DNA from: Larus michahellis
Taxonomy: Eukaryota; Chordata; Aves; Charadriiformes; Laridae
NCBI RefSeq assembly: GCF_964199755.1
Contig: NC_133930.1
Span: 58,867,962-58,931,961, forward strand
Direction of reading: 5' to 3'
DNA length: 64,000 nt
The notes beneath the pieces are model-generated. The model had not been told where the DNA came from. It was given only the letters and a program-made list of their open reading frames with translations, and did no database searches. How positions within the stretch are numbered: position 1 is the stretch's first letter; the number at the start of each line of letters is the position of its first letter. Of the stretch, positions 14,001-26,600 are shown one piece after another. A program made the position numbers and the translations under genes.

Positions 14001-14519
14001 GGGGTTGTTCAGCCTGGAGAAGAGAAAGCTCCAGGGAGACCTTATAGCTGCCTTCCAGTATCTGAAGGGGGCCTACAGGCAAGAGGGAGGGGGACTCTTT
14101 ATCAGGGAGTGGAGCGATACAACAAGGGGTAACGGTTTTAAACTGAAAGAGGGGAGATTTAGATAACATATTAGGTAACATACTATTACTGTGAAGGTGG
14201 TGAGGCACTGGAACAGGTTGCCCAGAGAAGTTGTGGCTGCCCCATCCCTGGAAGTGTTCAAGGCCAGGCTGGATGGGGCTTTGAGCAACCTGGTCTAGTG
14301 GGTCATGTCCCTGCCCAGGGCAGGGGAGTTGGAAGCAGATGATCTTTAAGATCCCTTCCAACCCAAACCATTGTATCATTCTGTCATTCTGTGATTCTAT
14401 GATCTATTCTCCTTTCCCTTCCCCACTGCTGGTGTCCTTGTCACTGTTGCTTCCTGATTCTTCACTAATAAATGTAACGTTAATGTTTATTTGATTTTGT
14501 TGTTGCTGTTGTTTCACAG
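11035..14519 (+). other. ADAMTS19: ADAMTS19 last intron
   Basis: This intron lies between the last thrombospondin-repeat exon and the PLAC exon. It starts GTAAGC and ends TTTCACAG. It holds an AT-rich inverted repeat with 9-bp arms (ATATGTTTA at 11298-11306 against TAAACATAT at 11311-11319) and a sense-oriented CR1 fragment at about 13956-14404. A minus-strand open frame of 105 codons lies at 12117-12434. It has no product I recognise and is not called as a gene. Confidence 0.85.
13956..14404 (+). mobile_element. CR1 LINE 3' fragment
   Basis: This is a 5'-truncated chicken-repeat-1 retrotransposon end. It begins at the typical segment 'GGGCTGGAGCACCTCTCCTA' and runs through the usual 'GGAACAGGTTGCCCAGAGAA' and 'TGATCTTTAAGATCCCTTCC' blocks. 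It finishes in ATTCTGTG / ATTCTATG octamers, the hallmark CR1 3' terminus. It carries no intact reverse transcriptase. It sits in the last ADAMTS19 intron in sense orientation and was recognised from knowledge of CR1 consensus sequence. Confidence 0.95.
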
Positions 14520-14671
14520 CTGCTTTAACGTTCAAGTGCCTGGGAGACCAGTGGCCTGTGTACTGCAGGGTGATAAGAGAGAAGAACCTCTGTCAAGACA
14601 TGAGGTGGTATCAGCGGTGCTGTGAGACATGCAGGGACTTTTATGCGCAAAAAATGCAACAAAAGAGTTGA
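14520..14671 (+). CDS. ADAMTS19: ADAMTS19 terminal coding exon: PLAC domain and stop
   Basis: After the TTTCACAG acceptor, the reading frame joins exactly to the previous exon (G + CT = Ala). It gives [15 protein letters not shown] followed by [20 protein letters not shown] and [15 protein letters not shown], then TGA at 14669-14671. The six cysteines and the WYQRCCETC block are typical of the PLAC (protease and lacunin) module that ends many ADAMTS proteins. PLAC domains probably help anchor these enzymes in the extracellular matrix. The exon is 152 nt, and the strong conservation with the human C-terminus as I recall it argues for a functional gene. Confidence 0.9.
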
Positions 14672-15770
14672 CCTCTGTCAGGCTGGCTGGCCCTCAGCTC
14701 TTTGCAATTTTATTATTTATGAACACACACACACACACGTACACACACACACGCACGCTTCTTCAGACCAAATATTATCAGATTACATATAATTTAATCA
14801 AATTAATTTATTTTTGCCTGCCAGACATCCTTAATTGTTTTGGTTAGATGGCCAATTTGTTTTATCCTCTGACATTTTCATAATTAATTTTTATATGAAC
14901 AATTTTGGATGCATTTATCAGAATCTTTAAAAAATAGTAACTAGTATTTTAAATGTTTATTTTCAGTAGGGTCGTCACTCTGTTGCCAAAAAAAGTCATG
15001 TTATCTTGAATTTATTTTAAGTTAGCTGAATAGTTTTGTTGTATATGGAAATAAAGCCCTTTTTAATTTTATTATATTTTTGGCATTCAGAGTCAGAATG
15101 ATCTTGTGTATTTTGCAACAGATATTGAGGTGAGTAAGCTAACATTATTGAACAGGTTATTACAGAATGTATTGTGAAATCAGTTCATTTGATTTAGAAA
15201 CATACTGAAGGGGATAATCTACTGTAATTTATATTGTAAACAAGAAAATTAAAATAGCTAAGTAGGGATTTTGATCATTCTCATGGACACATACTTGAAC
15301 GCAAGTATTGAATCAATGAAACACTGTAGAGATTTACACTGAATCACTGTTGCACTGTTTGAGGTAGTGTAGAGAAATGCAGTCCTAGAACTTGTACCAT
15401 CCTATGAATCCACGTCTGTACTGTTTTAACATGTCACTTGATTTTAAACGTTTTGAAACAAAAAACCCATGCCCCTCTATACCTTTGTGTGTCCTCTTGC
15501 AGATTTACAAATGGAAGAGTCCTTCCTCCTGCCACTTGTATGAATTAATCTGTTAAACAATTTCAGTTCTCTGTTGACGATTTAGAAAATAGGTTTGTAA
15601 TACTACTTTACTTTTATCTTTGTTTTATGGAAAAGTCTTTATAAAAATAAAATGTTTTACAGTTTTGTGAAACGTTATGAAACAGCTAAAATTTTCCTTA
15701 TGAGAAAATATTGTACATGATTCACATGATTTTTACATTTTCAATAAAAAGTAAAGCTTCTTTTGTTATT
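14672..15770 (+). other. ADAMTS19: ADAMTS19 3'UTR with three candidate poly(A) signals
   Basis: AT-rich sequence follows the TGA. AATAAA hexamers stand at 15050-15055, 15646-15651 and 15743-15748, and the last is followed by T-rich and GT-rich sequence that could be the downstream element. An AC microsatellite lies at 14723-14758. The true cleavage site cannot be decided from sequence alone. The region ends where AT-rich sequence gives way to unrelated gap sequence. Confidence 0.6.
14723..14758. repeat. (AC)n microsatellite in ADAMTS19 3'UTR
   Basis: AC dinucleotides run for about 36 bases with interruptions (a GT and two GC steps). Alternating purine-pyrimidine runs like this are often length-polymorphic and can adopt Z-DNA. 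Confidence 0.9.
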
Positions 15771-17929
15771 TGTGTTTTTCCTGTTTGGGGCATCCGTGTC
15801 TTGTAGCCAAATCCATTGAGCCCTGCATTGCAGCAGGTCCAGCTGTGGTATTCCCTACAACAGATACCTCCTGCCTCTTGACTTACTTAGGCACCTTTCT
15901 GCAGCTGCAGGCAGACATGCCACTCTGTGAGCTTTGATATATGGAAAGTTGGGTATAACAGAGTAATATTCAGGAGAGGAGAAGTTTTTTATCTCAGGTG
16001 AGTTCTGTAACCACTGAACTTCGCAAGAGGAGAGGGGTAGGTCCTCTGCCTCCATTTCGTGATGCAAGCCTTTAGGCATGCGCTGAAACGATGTAGAAGA
16101 GCAAACCCTGAAAGCAAGATGGCCAGAGAAATGAGCCTGAAAGGCATCATATTTTCTACTCAAAAAGGGAATGCATCTTTATTTGAGTGATTGTTCCTTC
16201 TAATTCTCTGCAAAGAGTCTACTGTATGGATGTGATGTAGATATCTGCACAGTTTAATAAACTGAGGCTCCCAGTCAGGACTGTGATTCTGTCCAGGAAG
16301 AATATTTAGCCACAGTCTAAACTCCTGTTGAAATCAACGTATGTGCTTTCAAACAGCTGTACTGTCAAAATCTTTGGTTTGGCATCTTACTGCTGTGCAT
16401 TCAAAAACTGCAACTTTAATGATGTGCTAATGTATGATTTTAAATTAAGTATCGTCTGGTTTTAAAAAGTAAAGAAGGAAAGAAAAATAACTCTGACATC
16501 ATGGAATGTGATACTGTATTTTGTGTAATTAAAAATTTTCAATGCACAGAAAATTCAGTCGCTCTTGGGCATAACTACTCTAATGTCACAGACACACATT
16601 GGAAAGTCAAATAGAATTATTGTAGCTGGCAGGCAAAGGAAACAATCTTTATTTTAAATTTTCTTCATACTTGGTACCCAGTCCTGCTAATACTCCTGCA
16701 CTGACTTGAATCACAACAACTAAAAATCAAGCAAAAGGAAAGATGCCTCCAGACTAGGGGCCAGAGGACAGTCTTTTATCAGCCAGTGATATCATCCACA
16801 CAATTTTGAATGTTTTTGCTCTGCTGTTTCTGAGTATTTTACTAACAAGAATGTGGGCTTTATCTCAAAACAGAAAAGTACATTTTTACGCTGCCTGTAT
16901 CCGTTGAAAACAGATGAGTGACTTGTGCCGAAATCATGGCCCCATCACCCTTGTAGAACATCATAAAAGAAAAGGCTTTTCGATGAGAACCAGGGATGGA
17001 AAGTTGCACAGTAAAATGACATTCTTTTTAAATGTAATGAGTGAAATCAGGATGTTATAATGCTGTTGGCTCTGGCTCCAGTTCCTTCAGCATCTGTAGT
17101 ACAAAACTACTCATTAGATGCATGTGAGTCACTGTGAAGCAGTTTTGTGTCTACCTAGCAAAAAATGCTTCTTCCTTCTCTGCATGGATTTGAAAGCAAG
17201 TTAATTTTACTGCCTCAGAACACTGTTATCATCATTCAGAGAAGCAGCGCAGACCGAAATACCTGTTTTGTCAGAAAACAATAAGAGTGTTTTGAGGACA
17301 TGCCTAGGCCGCGGCCCAGGCCGCAGCACACTGCAGGGTGGTGTTGCTGTGCCGGCCCTGTTTTTTGGATGTGGCCTTTTTTTCAGCAACAACCCGTCTG
17401 CTAATACGTTTTCCTTCCAGCCTGATGAATATGTAAAATTTCAACTAATGAATGTCAAATCAGTCAAGTTCAGCTGACAAAGAAAGGTGAAATTCACTCC
17501 AGTTCACGCAGGCTAGAGTAGGCCTCTCTGCTGATTAAATCCCACTTAGGCTCTATTTTGTTGGATTAAATGGGATTTAAGTGGTGCACAGGGCTTGTGC
17601 TAGGCTGGTGTGCAGTGGGCGTACTTCTTCACAGATTCATGCTGGCTAGTGACCAAAAGTTAACATCAGTTACCACTTCTCATACCTTTCTTAAAGGAAA
17701 GGAATACCTTAATTTTAATCGTGTTGTCACTTACTCTGCAGGGCATTTGCTGCTTTGTTCTGGAGGATGTGGTTTAGGTTTTGGGTTATTGGGGTTTTTT
17801 TTCCATTCAGTTTTCATTGTCATCTTCAGTAACACAGAAGCAGTCATTTGCTTATTATAAAATTATATTAAAAATGAAAAGCTTGCCTGCATGAGGAGAG
17901 CAATGGAGGCCCTAAAGCCTAGCAGGTCA

Positions 17930-19806
17930 ACAGTAAACAGAAAATGAAGAGCATTCAGAAAGAATTTGAAGAGCTCTGTAGAAAACATGGTCCAACTAAT
18001 AGTAAGATGCTCCAACTAATAGTAAAAGGGACTTGAAATGCATCAAAAGCAGGAAGCTAGCTAAGGAGTCAATGGGACTATATGATAACACAAGTGTTAA
18101 AGGGACACTCGGGCATGATAGAGCTATGAAAGGGAAGTTCAGTGAATTATTCACATTGGCCTTTACAGCTGAAATGTTGCAGGGGTTCTCATACCTTGCA
18201 CATTCTTTATAGCAGAGATGCCAGAGAGGCTGGATCAAGTTGAAGGAAATAGATGAGAATGTAAGACATGTTTGATGCTAACAGGTACCTAGGGTGACAG
18301 TCATGTGAGATTCCTGGAAGACGGCAACTGATAAATTGCAGAACTGCTTGCCATAGCGCGTAAGCTGTTGTTTCAGTCACTCTACCGGCAGACTGGCAGA
18401 TTGCAGCGTAATTCCTACCTGTCAAAAAGGGGATCTTCAGGGGATCCTCTGAACTACAGACTGGGTAGTACTGAGTTCCTTTTCTGGTTCCATAATAGCC
18501 AATAAAAAAGAATAAGATCCCTGAGCACCTGGATAAGCATGGGCTGTAGGGAGAGAGTCAGCATGGCTTCATCTGTGTCCTGAGCAAAGAGGATCTGGTG
18601 GACACAGAAGTCTCCGATAAGGTTCCACATTACAGGACATTCAAGAAACTACATTCACAGGACCATCGAAGCAATTTTTATGGCTTGAAAGCTGATTAAA
18701 GGATAGGAAGCAAAATGGTTGTCTTTCAGGATGGAGAGGAGTCAGCAGTATGGTTCCCCAAGGAATCGTGCTGAGTTTAGTTTTTTTCAGCATTTTCATC
18801 AATGGCATGAGAAAGAGTAAAAACTGAGATCTCCATCTCCACAGGTGACATTAAGCTCTTCTGGTCAACCAATTGTTGTCTTACTTGTCAAGAAACTCAA
18901 AAACTGAGTGATTAGGCAAGACATTAGCTACATTAGCTAATAAACTTTGATGTGGATTAAATGTAAGGTAGTATAGCTATGGAAAAATAGCCTGAACTAT
19001 TCCTACAAGATACTGAACTTGCAACTGGTGGTCACAGAGATGGAGAAAAAATCATAGCATCATTGGTTACTGCAGTCTGACATTATTAGCTCTGTGAGAG
19101 TAAGAGGAAAAAAAAGCCAAAAACCGATGGATATTGTCAGAAAATAGAGCATCATTTTTCCCAGTTTTGGAACTGTGGTGTACCCACACCTTGAGCATTG
19201 TATTCATTTACGGTTGCTGTGTTCTTGTGAACAATGTAGTAGAATTACACTGTTACACATTTAAAAAGGCAAATAAATGAGAAAAAGGATAGCCCAGGTG
19301 GTTTATGTGATGACACTGAATAAGTTGATACTTCAGGTTGGAGAGGAAAAGGCTCAGATGAGCACGGTCAAGGTTTAAAAAATCCTGAGGATGATGGTTA
19401 AGCTGCACGTGGAACTCTTGTTCTTAAAATAATGTAGTAAAACAAAGTGGCATCCTTGATAAAACTAGTACAGAAATTCATTTAAAACATAGAAGTAAGC
19501 ACTTTAGACAGATGGTCATGATGTCCTGAAACTTGCTTCTGGAGGAGATAGCATCAGAAGATTCGAAATGCAGTTAGACAAATTCATGGACAACAAGTCC
19601 TTAAAAAGATAATAAAAGGCCTGGGAAAAAACACTAGTACAAAAATTTGTGTGGTTCTGGGGGAGTAAAAGGAGAATGAACTGCAGAAAGGAACCAGGTG
19701 TACACAGCCTCCCTAAACAGCATCTCTTCTTGCCTTTTTCAAACACAGCAACAGATCCTGGGTTTGGGGCGGTCTGACCTAGTGGGATGGTTTTTATGTT
19801 CTTAGC
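17930..19806 (+). mobile_element. Ancient, degraded CR1-like LINE
   Basis: The order of segments follows CR1-family ORF2 DNA. A stretch resembling '...TTCACATTGGCCTTTACAGC' (around 18150) is followed by 'GAGTCAGCATGGCTTCATC' (18556), then 'GGTTCCCCAAGGAATCGTGC' (18752, the reverse-transcriptase PQG-type region) and 'CATTTTCATCAATGGCATG' (18792). It ends near the family-typical 'GTCTGACCTAGTGGGATGG'. Stops and indels are numerous and no frame survives. A short internal duplication of TCCAACTAATAGTAA lies at about 17992-18027. Boundaries are approximate. Confidence 0.75.
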
Positions 19807-20020
19807 GCACATCTAATGAAACCAAGTAGTGTTGGTAAGTAAATTCCCACAGCTGCACACCATGTCGTATGCTACAGTAGCACGGAAGAATCCTGTGTTC
19901 AGAGAGATGCTGGAAAGGGTATATATGTTTAAGAAAGAAAGAAGACATGGTTGTATATACCCAGGTATTTTGGAACACTAATTATTACTGCCTTAGTTCT
20001 GCCCAAGAAAAAAAGGACTA

Positions 20021-20130
20021 CATGTAGTGGGAAGTGTCCCTGCCCATGGCAGAGGGGTTAGAACTAGATGATCTTTAAGGTCCCTTCCAACTCTAACCAT
20101 TCTGTGATTCTTTGATTCTATGATTCTATG
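20021..20130 (+). mobile_element. CR1 3' tail fragment
   Basis: About 110 bases of the CR1 3' end are present: 'GTCCCTGCCCATGGCAGAGG', then 'GATGATCTTTAAGGTCCCTT' and terminal ATTCTGTG / ATTCTATG octamers. It is clearly younger than the LINE relic before it and probably a separate insertion. Confidence 0.92.
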
Positions 20131-21541
20131 TAAGTCTCAAACCGCAGCTTCATGGTAAAGATGTGTTAGTTTTTCAAGCCTTCATTACACTGGGGAGAAA
20201 CAGTTCTAAATGTAGCAGCAGGTTCCCCAGAAGCATGCACGTCCACTCAGAAGAAACATGGTTGCTACTGTCCCTTTTGTGGCTGCTCACAAAAACTCTG
20301 AGTACCTACTTGAAAGGCGACAGATTAATAATTTTTAACAGATGTGCTGTAAAATAATCACCAATAAATACATGCAAAGAAAAATCATGAGCTTTCTAAG
20401 TAAATTAGGGTTTTAACTCATGTATATCAAAGTATTAATTTATTACATTGTGATCGCACATTAGTAACATTTTTTAAAGTAGTTTACTGGTTTTATTTTC
20501 TTTTTAAATTTCAGCAATTTTCTGTAAGGAAAATAGATTGGTCTGATTCTCTGGTCTAAGTACAAGGCTGAAATTTTCATGATGCCCTAATTCTCAGCAC
20601 TAATTTGATCCAAAATAGGTTCTCCTGGATTTCAAACAATGAACTTTCAAAAATCTGTCCTCTGTGGCAGTGTGATGAAAAATGAAACGTGTCTTAGAAA
20701 AACAGAAAGCTTGGGGAAAAAAAGGTTAAAATAAAAGTGAGGAGACTACTTTTGCTGGGTGTAATTAATGGCCATGATGAGAAGGAGAATTCCATTAGCT
20801 GAAAGTCAGAAGAACTTGCGACTTATACAATGATGATGAAAATATCAAATCTCAAAATAAAACAATAAAAGTGAAGGGCTGACTATGCTGTTCAAGTCAG
20901 TAAGAGTGTTTTCCATTCACTTGAACAGGAGCAGATTCAATTCCCTGAAAACTTCTGTTATCAATTACTTGAAACAATCTAATATTTCCCAGGGTCAAGA
21001 AGAATTTACTGTGAAAGAAATCCCTGAACCTAAAGAAGTGCATGTCATAGCCATCGTGGTAAACGGTACCGACCCACACAGCACAATGGAGCCTCTTAGT
21101 ACCGCCACAGAAAAGGAGGACTTGCTTTGCACTGGGAGCTGCTTCTAATTTTCTGGGGAACAAGCTTGCTTTGAAGTATTGTAAGCTTGACATTTTTGGC
21201 AGGTCACTTGAGGAAGTGCTGGTATGCATTTAAGTGTCTTATGCATCTGCTCACTGGTACTCTGTTAGCTTTAATAAGCACATATGTATCTATCAAAATA
21301 GACCTTGAACTTGAAAACTTAAGCTAGGCACTTAAAGAAACATGTCCTGTCTGCTCTGCCGCTTCTAAACAATCTTTTATCATTGGTAGATGATATAAGT
21401 GAGCCTGACACCAAACAGGGGTCAGATACAGTTTCAGGAAACTGTCGTATCCTTCTTCACATCATTAATAATAGAAGGAGCGTGCACAGCCAGGAAGCAG
21501 AAGCTGGGGCTGTTTTCGTTATTACTCTACAGGACAGAAAC

Positions 21542-21706
21542 ATGGACTTCTCTGTTTTGCCAAACAACAACCATCCTGATAAATTCCTGCAACTGGAGGT
21601 GAAGTCTTTAGTGAAAAACTCTGCCTTTCTACAAGCCAGCCTGGCAAAATTCCCAGAAGCAGCTTTACCTGGCGTGCAGCGATGGCACAATAGGGTCTAT
21701 TTACAG
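21542..21706 (+). CDS. MINAR2: MINAR2 coding exon 1 (start)
   Basis: MINAR2 (formerly KIAA1024L, UPF0258 family) is a small membrane protein related to the NOTCH2-associated receptor MINAR1. In mammals it is needed for hearing and binds cholesterol in hair cells. The ATG at 21542 sits in a good context (AAAC ATG G) and is the only in-frame ATG of the exon. It begins MDFSVLPNNNHPDKFLQLEV, nearly identical to the human N-terminus as I recall it. The exon encodes 55 residues and ends in phase 0 at CAG|GTAAGG. The whole protein is 55+82+59 = 196 aa, against 190 in human. ADAMTS19 lies upstream on the same strand, as in human. MINAR1 is excluded because it is far longer. Confidence 0.92.
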
Positions 21707-22329
21707 GTAAGGTGTAAAAGAAGCTGACATTTTTTTCTGATTTTTCTACCTTGTTTTTGGAATCAGGAGACAAATGCCATGAGGTTGAGACTTCAGCTGT
21801 GAATTCAGCTTCCTGCATCTCTGAATCTGTGTCATTAATATCCCTCTAAGTTTTCTAAGACTTCAGTGAGGATCAGGCTCTGAGAGGACAGTTACTCCCT
21901 TCAGGGCTGACTTTTTTTCAGTATGTTAGGCTTTCTACTGCTTGTTGTAACATTTTCATAGCATTTACCAGAAAGTCTACTGACATCAAATACCGATTAT
22001 TTGTACTGAAGAGCAGAATGGAGCACCTTCTCTGAAGAAATAAGAAAAAAACCCAGACTTAAATCTGAGAGCCGCGTCATATCCCTCAAACTCAATGAAA
22101 TGGCACATTAGAGAGAGTATTAGATATTCTTGCTGGTGTCTTACAAGCTTATATATGTCTACATAGTTCACTGTAGCTTCCTCTTTATTTTGCCTTCTTT
22201 TTCTCATTCTACTTTGACTTTCCTGATATCCTGACAAGCAGCTGTTGAAAGTGTGAAACACACTGCTGTGTTAATCCAGGTTATTACACAGAGGTAGCAG
22301 CAGTTTCTTGGGGAAAAACATAAATGTGG

Positions 22330-23290
22330 GCTGCCTAGTAGAGGCCGTGGAGCCTGCAGAGGAGAAGTTCACGTCTGGATCAGCAGCGGTACAGCTGCAT
22401 CAGCTCACACCCCTCTGGGCCCCACTTGCTGCTCCACAGTGCTCCTTTCCTGCTGCCCGGGGAGCCCCTCGCCTTTCCCCACCCCTAACATGAGCAAAAG
22501 CTCCAGGGTCTGCTTCTTGTCAAGGGATGGAGACACACATAAGCAGTTGGTTGGGGGGGGTTGGGGAGTGGAGAAGGGATCATGAGGATCGTTAGGGTGG
22601 GGGTCCAATTCCCCAGGGGAATGAGGAGTGGGAGCCGAAAAACCATCAGCCTGGGGGATGGGAAGAGAAAGATCCTCCCACGGCTACTTCCATTTGCATT
22701 TCTCCCCTCTCAGACACTTCTCCCCAAACCCCGATACTCCCTCCCAGAGTCCGCTGCAGTCCTCATCCACGTGCAAAAGTCCTCCCCCTCCTGAAACTCG
22801 CTTCCACGACCCCCCCTTACCCTCCCTGGCCTCTTCTGCAGACACCCTCGCCTCTGCCTACCCCAATGCCTCCCGCCGCCTCTGCTCATATTGTATAATC
22901 TTTGCTGGCGATTCCCCAAGGAGAGCTGGGAGTGGGGGGGACGCACGGTCGCCCGTCAGCTCCCATGCAAAGAGCCCTAACCAAGGGAAGGAGCCTGCGG
23001 GATCCCAAACAATGGGGTATGGTGCAACGCTGGCCTCCTTCCCCACCCCACCTAAGCCCCTCTTTTGTGCAGGAGGGAGGCAGCCACACACAGAGCCTCC
23101 TCCACAGCAGGGATCCTTCTCCCTATTGTCGTTTAGCAGGACGCGCTGTCACCGAGCCAGGGCTGCAGGGCTGCGGGAGGATTAAAAATGTGTGGAGAGC
23201 CCTGCACTTTTTCGACTTGCGCTCTGCCCTTCGCCACCAGCGAGAGGGTTTTCCTGGAACTCTGTTCCCAGCCCTGGGATGGCCATTTCA
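22330..23290. promoter_or_regulatory. GC-rich block in MINAR2 intron 1 (possible weak CpG island)
   Basis: Base composition shifts sharply from the AT-rich surroundings to GC-rich sequence with scattered CpG and long C-runs and G-runs. One is a run of eight G at about 22553-22560 followed by further G-tracts. It could be an internal promoter, an enhancer or simply a GC-rich insertion. Overlapping stop-free frames on both strands are expected from the composition and are not evidence of coding. Confidence 0.4.
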
Positions 23291-23632
23291 AAGGAAATGT
23301 CTGTGCTCACCACGTCTCCAGAAAAGCAGTTTGCAATGCAGTATGTTTTACAAATGTTGAACCTAGGGCACAACCTATACTTTTAAGTGTAGTCATTAGT
23401 GAATTCAAGCTGTCCAGATAAAATTCATTGTGCCTTATTCTCTCCCTTATGAGCTCGCCTCCTTTTTTCCCTTTCGCTGACAATCAAGTAAAGGGAAAAG
23501 AATTGATGAATTCCAGACGTTAGAATAAACATGATGGCACAGTGGAGAACTAATGGTGCAGGAATAACATGTTTTTGCTTTAAGATGAGAGAACTAATGG
23601 GGTTAAGGGTTAGTTAATTCAGAAACGGAAAT

Positions 23633-23658
23633 GGGGGCGGGGGGGCGGCGAGGGAGGA
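23633..23658 (+). other. G-quadruplex-forming sequence
   Basis: G-tracts of 5, 7 and 3 bases separated by C and CGGCGA give at least four GGG runs if the long tract is split, so a quadruplex on the + strand is feasible. It lies in MINAR2 intron 1, downstream of the GC-rich block. Confidence 0.6.
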
Positions 23659-26600
23659 GAATTCATTTCAGAACATATGTGCGTGACCTACAGACTCCCA
23701 AAGTCATTAAACCTTGAGAGTCACCTAAATTCCCTCTTCAGAAATTCATTTTCTTTTAAGAAACTATTGCTGGTCAGGGCTCGTTGTATAAAGTGACTTC
23801 TCAATGGCACTTTCATGGCCTCTTCCAGATCTTTATTATGAGATCACTTAAATTCAAGTGCACTTAAACGCTTATGTGTTTTCTCCACCTGTAAGATTTT
23901 TAATTTATTTCCATTATAAAAAGCAGCTTGACATAACAAGAATCCCTATTGCTGACCAAAAAGTTGTTGCTCTTTCTCTTTGCTGTCCTCTTCTGTATCA
24001 GGCAGACTGAACAGCTTCCCTGCTTAGCGTACATTTTCATCATCTACTTCAAATAAAATAAACCATAAAGCAGTCCAGCAATCTTGGTCCTTCCTTGTGA
24101 AAAGCAGCATAAAAAGCACAGACTCCTGCAAATGGCTAGCTGCTGACCACTTGCTGATTGCCCTGAAAATTTCCAGTCCCGCTGGATTCTCTGCCCCACG
24201 ACATGTTTTAGTGTTCAGCATACACCAGATGATTAATTCCCTATAGCTGCTTCTCAGAGCTGAGATGTGTGTCTCCCCTGTAATCTATCTGGTCAATTTC
24301 AGCAATTCTCAGACTTCTCTTTTCTGCTTGTATTTCCCTTTTTTACCTATTTCTGGAAGAGAGCAGAGAGCATTTGGTCTTTGAACACCACGCTGCTTCT
24401 TCTTGTGCTGCTCTTGCTTAGGAGTTCACAACTCCAAACAAATTTTGGCCTGCAGGTATTACAGTTCCATGATAACTTGCACTCCTAACCCCTCCTGGTC
24501 TCTCATCCCAGCTAATGCCTGTGTCCTGCCTTTGCTTGTTTCTCAGGGTACCAGGACAAGAGATTTTTTTTTTATCTGTAAGTTAGGTGCTGTGTTACTG
24601 TCACTTGTTTGTCTCCTGGCTCAGATGTGCATTACACACTTCTGCTCTTTTTCTTATTCTTCCCTAGACATCTGCAACTGGCCACAGTCAGAGCCAGCTG
24701 CAAGGCTGGCAGGAGATTTGGCCTGACACCATACAGAAGTTTTTATACAACGAACTCACAGCCCTGCAGACCTCCAATATCAATAACAGATAAAAAAGCT
24801 TTCTTTAAGTAAAGAATTCACCATGAGGACAGAAATACTCTCAATTAAAATAGTCTGTATGAATGGCTACTTTTGTCTAAATATTCCTATTAAGTCCGCT
24901 TAGTTGTTTATAACCATCTACTGATCTCCTTCCTGTCCATGTCAGGTAGCTTCCCAGGTTGCTTTGTAGTACCTGATGCTGCTTTATGTCTCTAACAAGC
25001 AATTCTGATGCCCTTCAGTTCTTTCCATAAGAAAACTTGCATTCTCAGGAATCTTTGATGTGAGCTGTCTGCCCTACTGTCTTTCATATCTGCTTACCTA
25101 CCCTCAGTTACTCCTTGCTTTCCCGGTTGCTTTTCCACAGCATCCACAGCATGAGATCAGATTGGTTCAGGAAATTCTAAAGAGCTAATAATTACTTATC
25201 CTGATAAATAAGCTTTATTTTTTATTTACCAAATGCCTATCAATACCTATTCAGTTGTTACAACTATGACAGGGATTCTTGGGTTACTACCTAGCAGCTT
25301 TTTGCCTGTCAGGCTTTTTGTCTGTCTTAGAAACAGGTCTCTACGTCAGGTCTCTATGTCAGAGAAATGCCCTTCCAAGTGCTGGGAGGGTCCTCCAAGG
25401 TGCGTTACAAGGCTTTTGTACAACAGAGGGTTATAGTCTTAAGCAAATTACATGCAAATATAATCATGTTACTACCCACTTTCATTAGAATGTCTCCTTG
25501 ATCTCTTTTTGCGGGTAGATGGGCTTGAGACCAAAGCCTACCCTTAACTGTTGATATCCTGGGTTTGGTGGGTGATTAGCTTGATGTTTCATATCACAGA
25601 CCGAGGGGAGGATGGTTAGACCCTAAGTTTGTTTCAGTGCTAACAACGACAACAACAGGAATAAAATGATGAAGTCAAAAAAAAAAAAGAGATAAAAATG
25701 TTTCCTAGCAATATAGATTAATTTATATTTTAATTATATATATTGTAACATATCTATATGCATAATTTACATTATGAAATAATAATCAAGAAAAATCTGT
25801 GGAGAATGCACATTTTGACCGAGGGGTGGAACTAACATGGACTCTCTACAGATCTTCAGGCTTTTTACAGAGTCCTCTTTTTCTGTGTGTCAGCACTCTG
25901 GGTCTGTCAAAGCAGGACAAACTGTTCTCAGTGAAAAACAAGTTACAGACCATAACAGCTTTCTTGTTCATGAGCTATATGTAGATCAAACATATTTTTT
26001 TTGCAGGGTTTGCAGGGTTGAGCATTTTTCATCTTCTTAAATGAGTATTTCATCAGCACATTTCAACTACAGTTTCTCAGAGTTCTTCGTAACTACTGCT
26101 GCTTTGAGCATTTGCTGTTCCCTGCTTCCATTCAGTGAATAGTAATACAAATTGCCTCCTCATAGCTCTGATTTGCTCTGTTCCACCCTCATTCACACTG
26201 GCTCCTCAGACGCAGTGTGTATCATATAAATTCTGTAACATATGTGGATACCTAAGTTTACAACACTTTCATCTTTCTTTGAAGATTCATTTTATGAAGC
26301 AGAATCAAAACATGGAAGTCTGTGGAAACTGTTGGGATGTGGTTTGAATCTTAAAAATATGTAGGTTTTGCTAGAATTATTACTGGCAGGCATATTTTTA
26401 TTATCTAACCTCCTTCTGTTTCTCTGCTTCTGTAAATGCTTATGTTTCATGCAACTTCTTTGGATTTCTCTGTATCATTTCTTGGACCTAAACCTTTTTT
26501 TTGATGTGTCTATGCAACAGCGTCCTGTCCTTCCTCTTCCCTAACTAGTCTCTAGGATATATCTACTGCAGAATTTTCACAGACAGGAATTTGCCTGCAC

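Larger units (their letters stand above)
15771..21541. other. ADAMTS19-MINAR2 gap, including the unmapped MINAR2 5' end
   Basis: No exon with a recognisable domain is seen between the ADAMTS19 3'UTR and the MINAR2 start codon. An old LINE (17930-19806) and a young CR1 tail (20021-20130) fill part of it. An ATG-started 87-codon frame at 20885-21148 lies just upstream of MINAR2. It may be part of the 5' leader or chance, and I do not recognise the product. No TATA box or CpG island marks a clear MINAR2 promoter here. Confidence 0.6.

Noticed and set aside
21383-21541. In-frame 53-codon N-terminal extension of MINAR2
   Set aside because: The apparent start at 21383 is TTG. The first in-frame ATG is at 21542, in good context and matching the conserved N-terminus.
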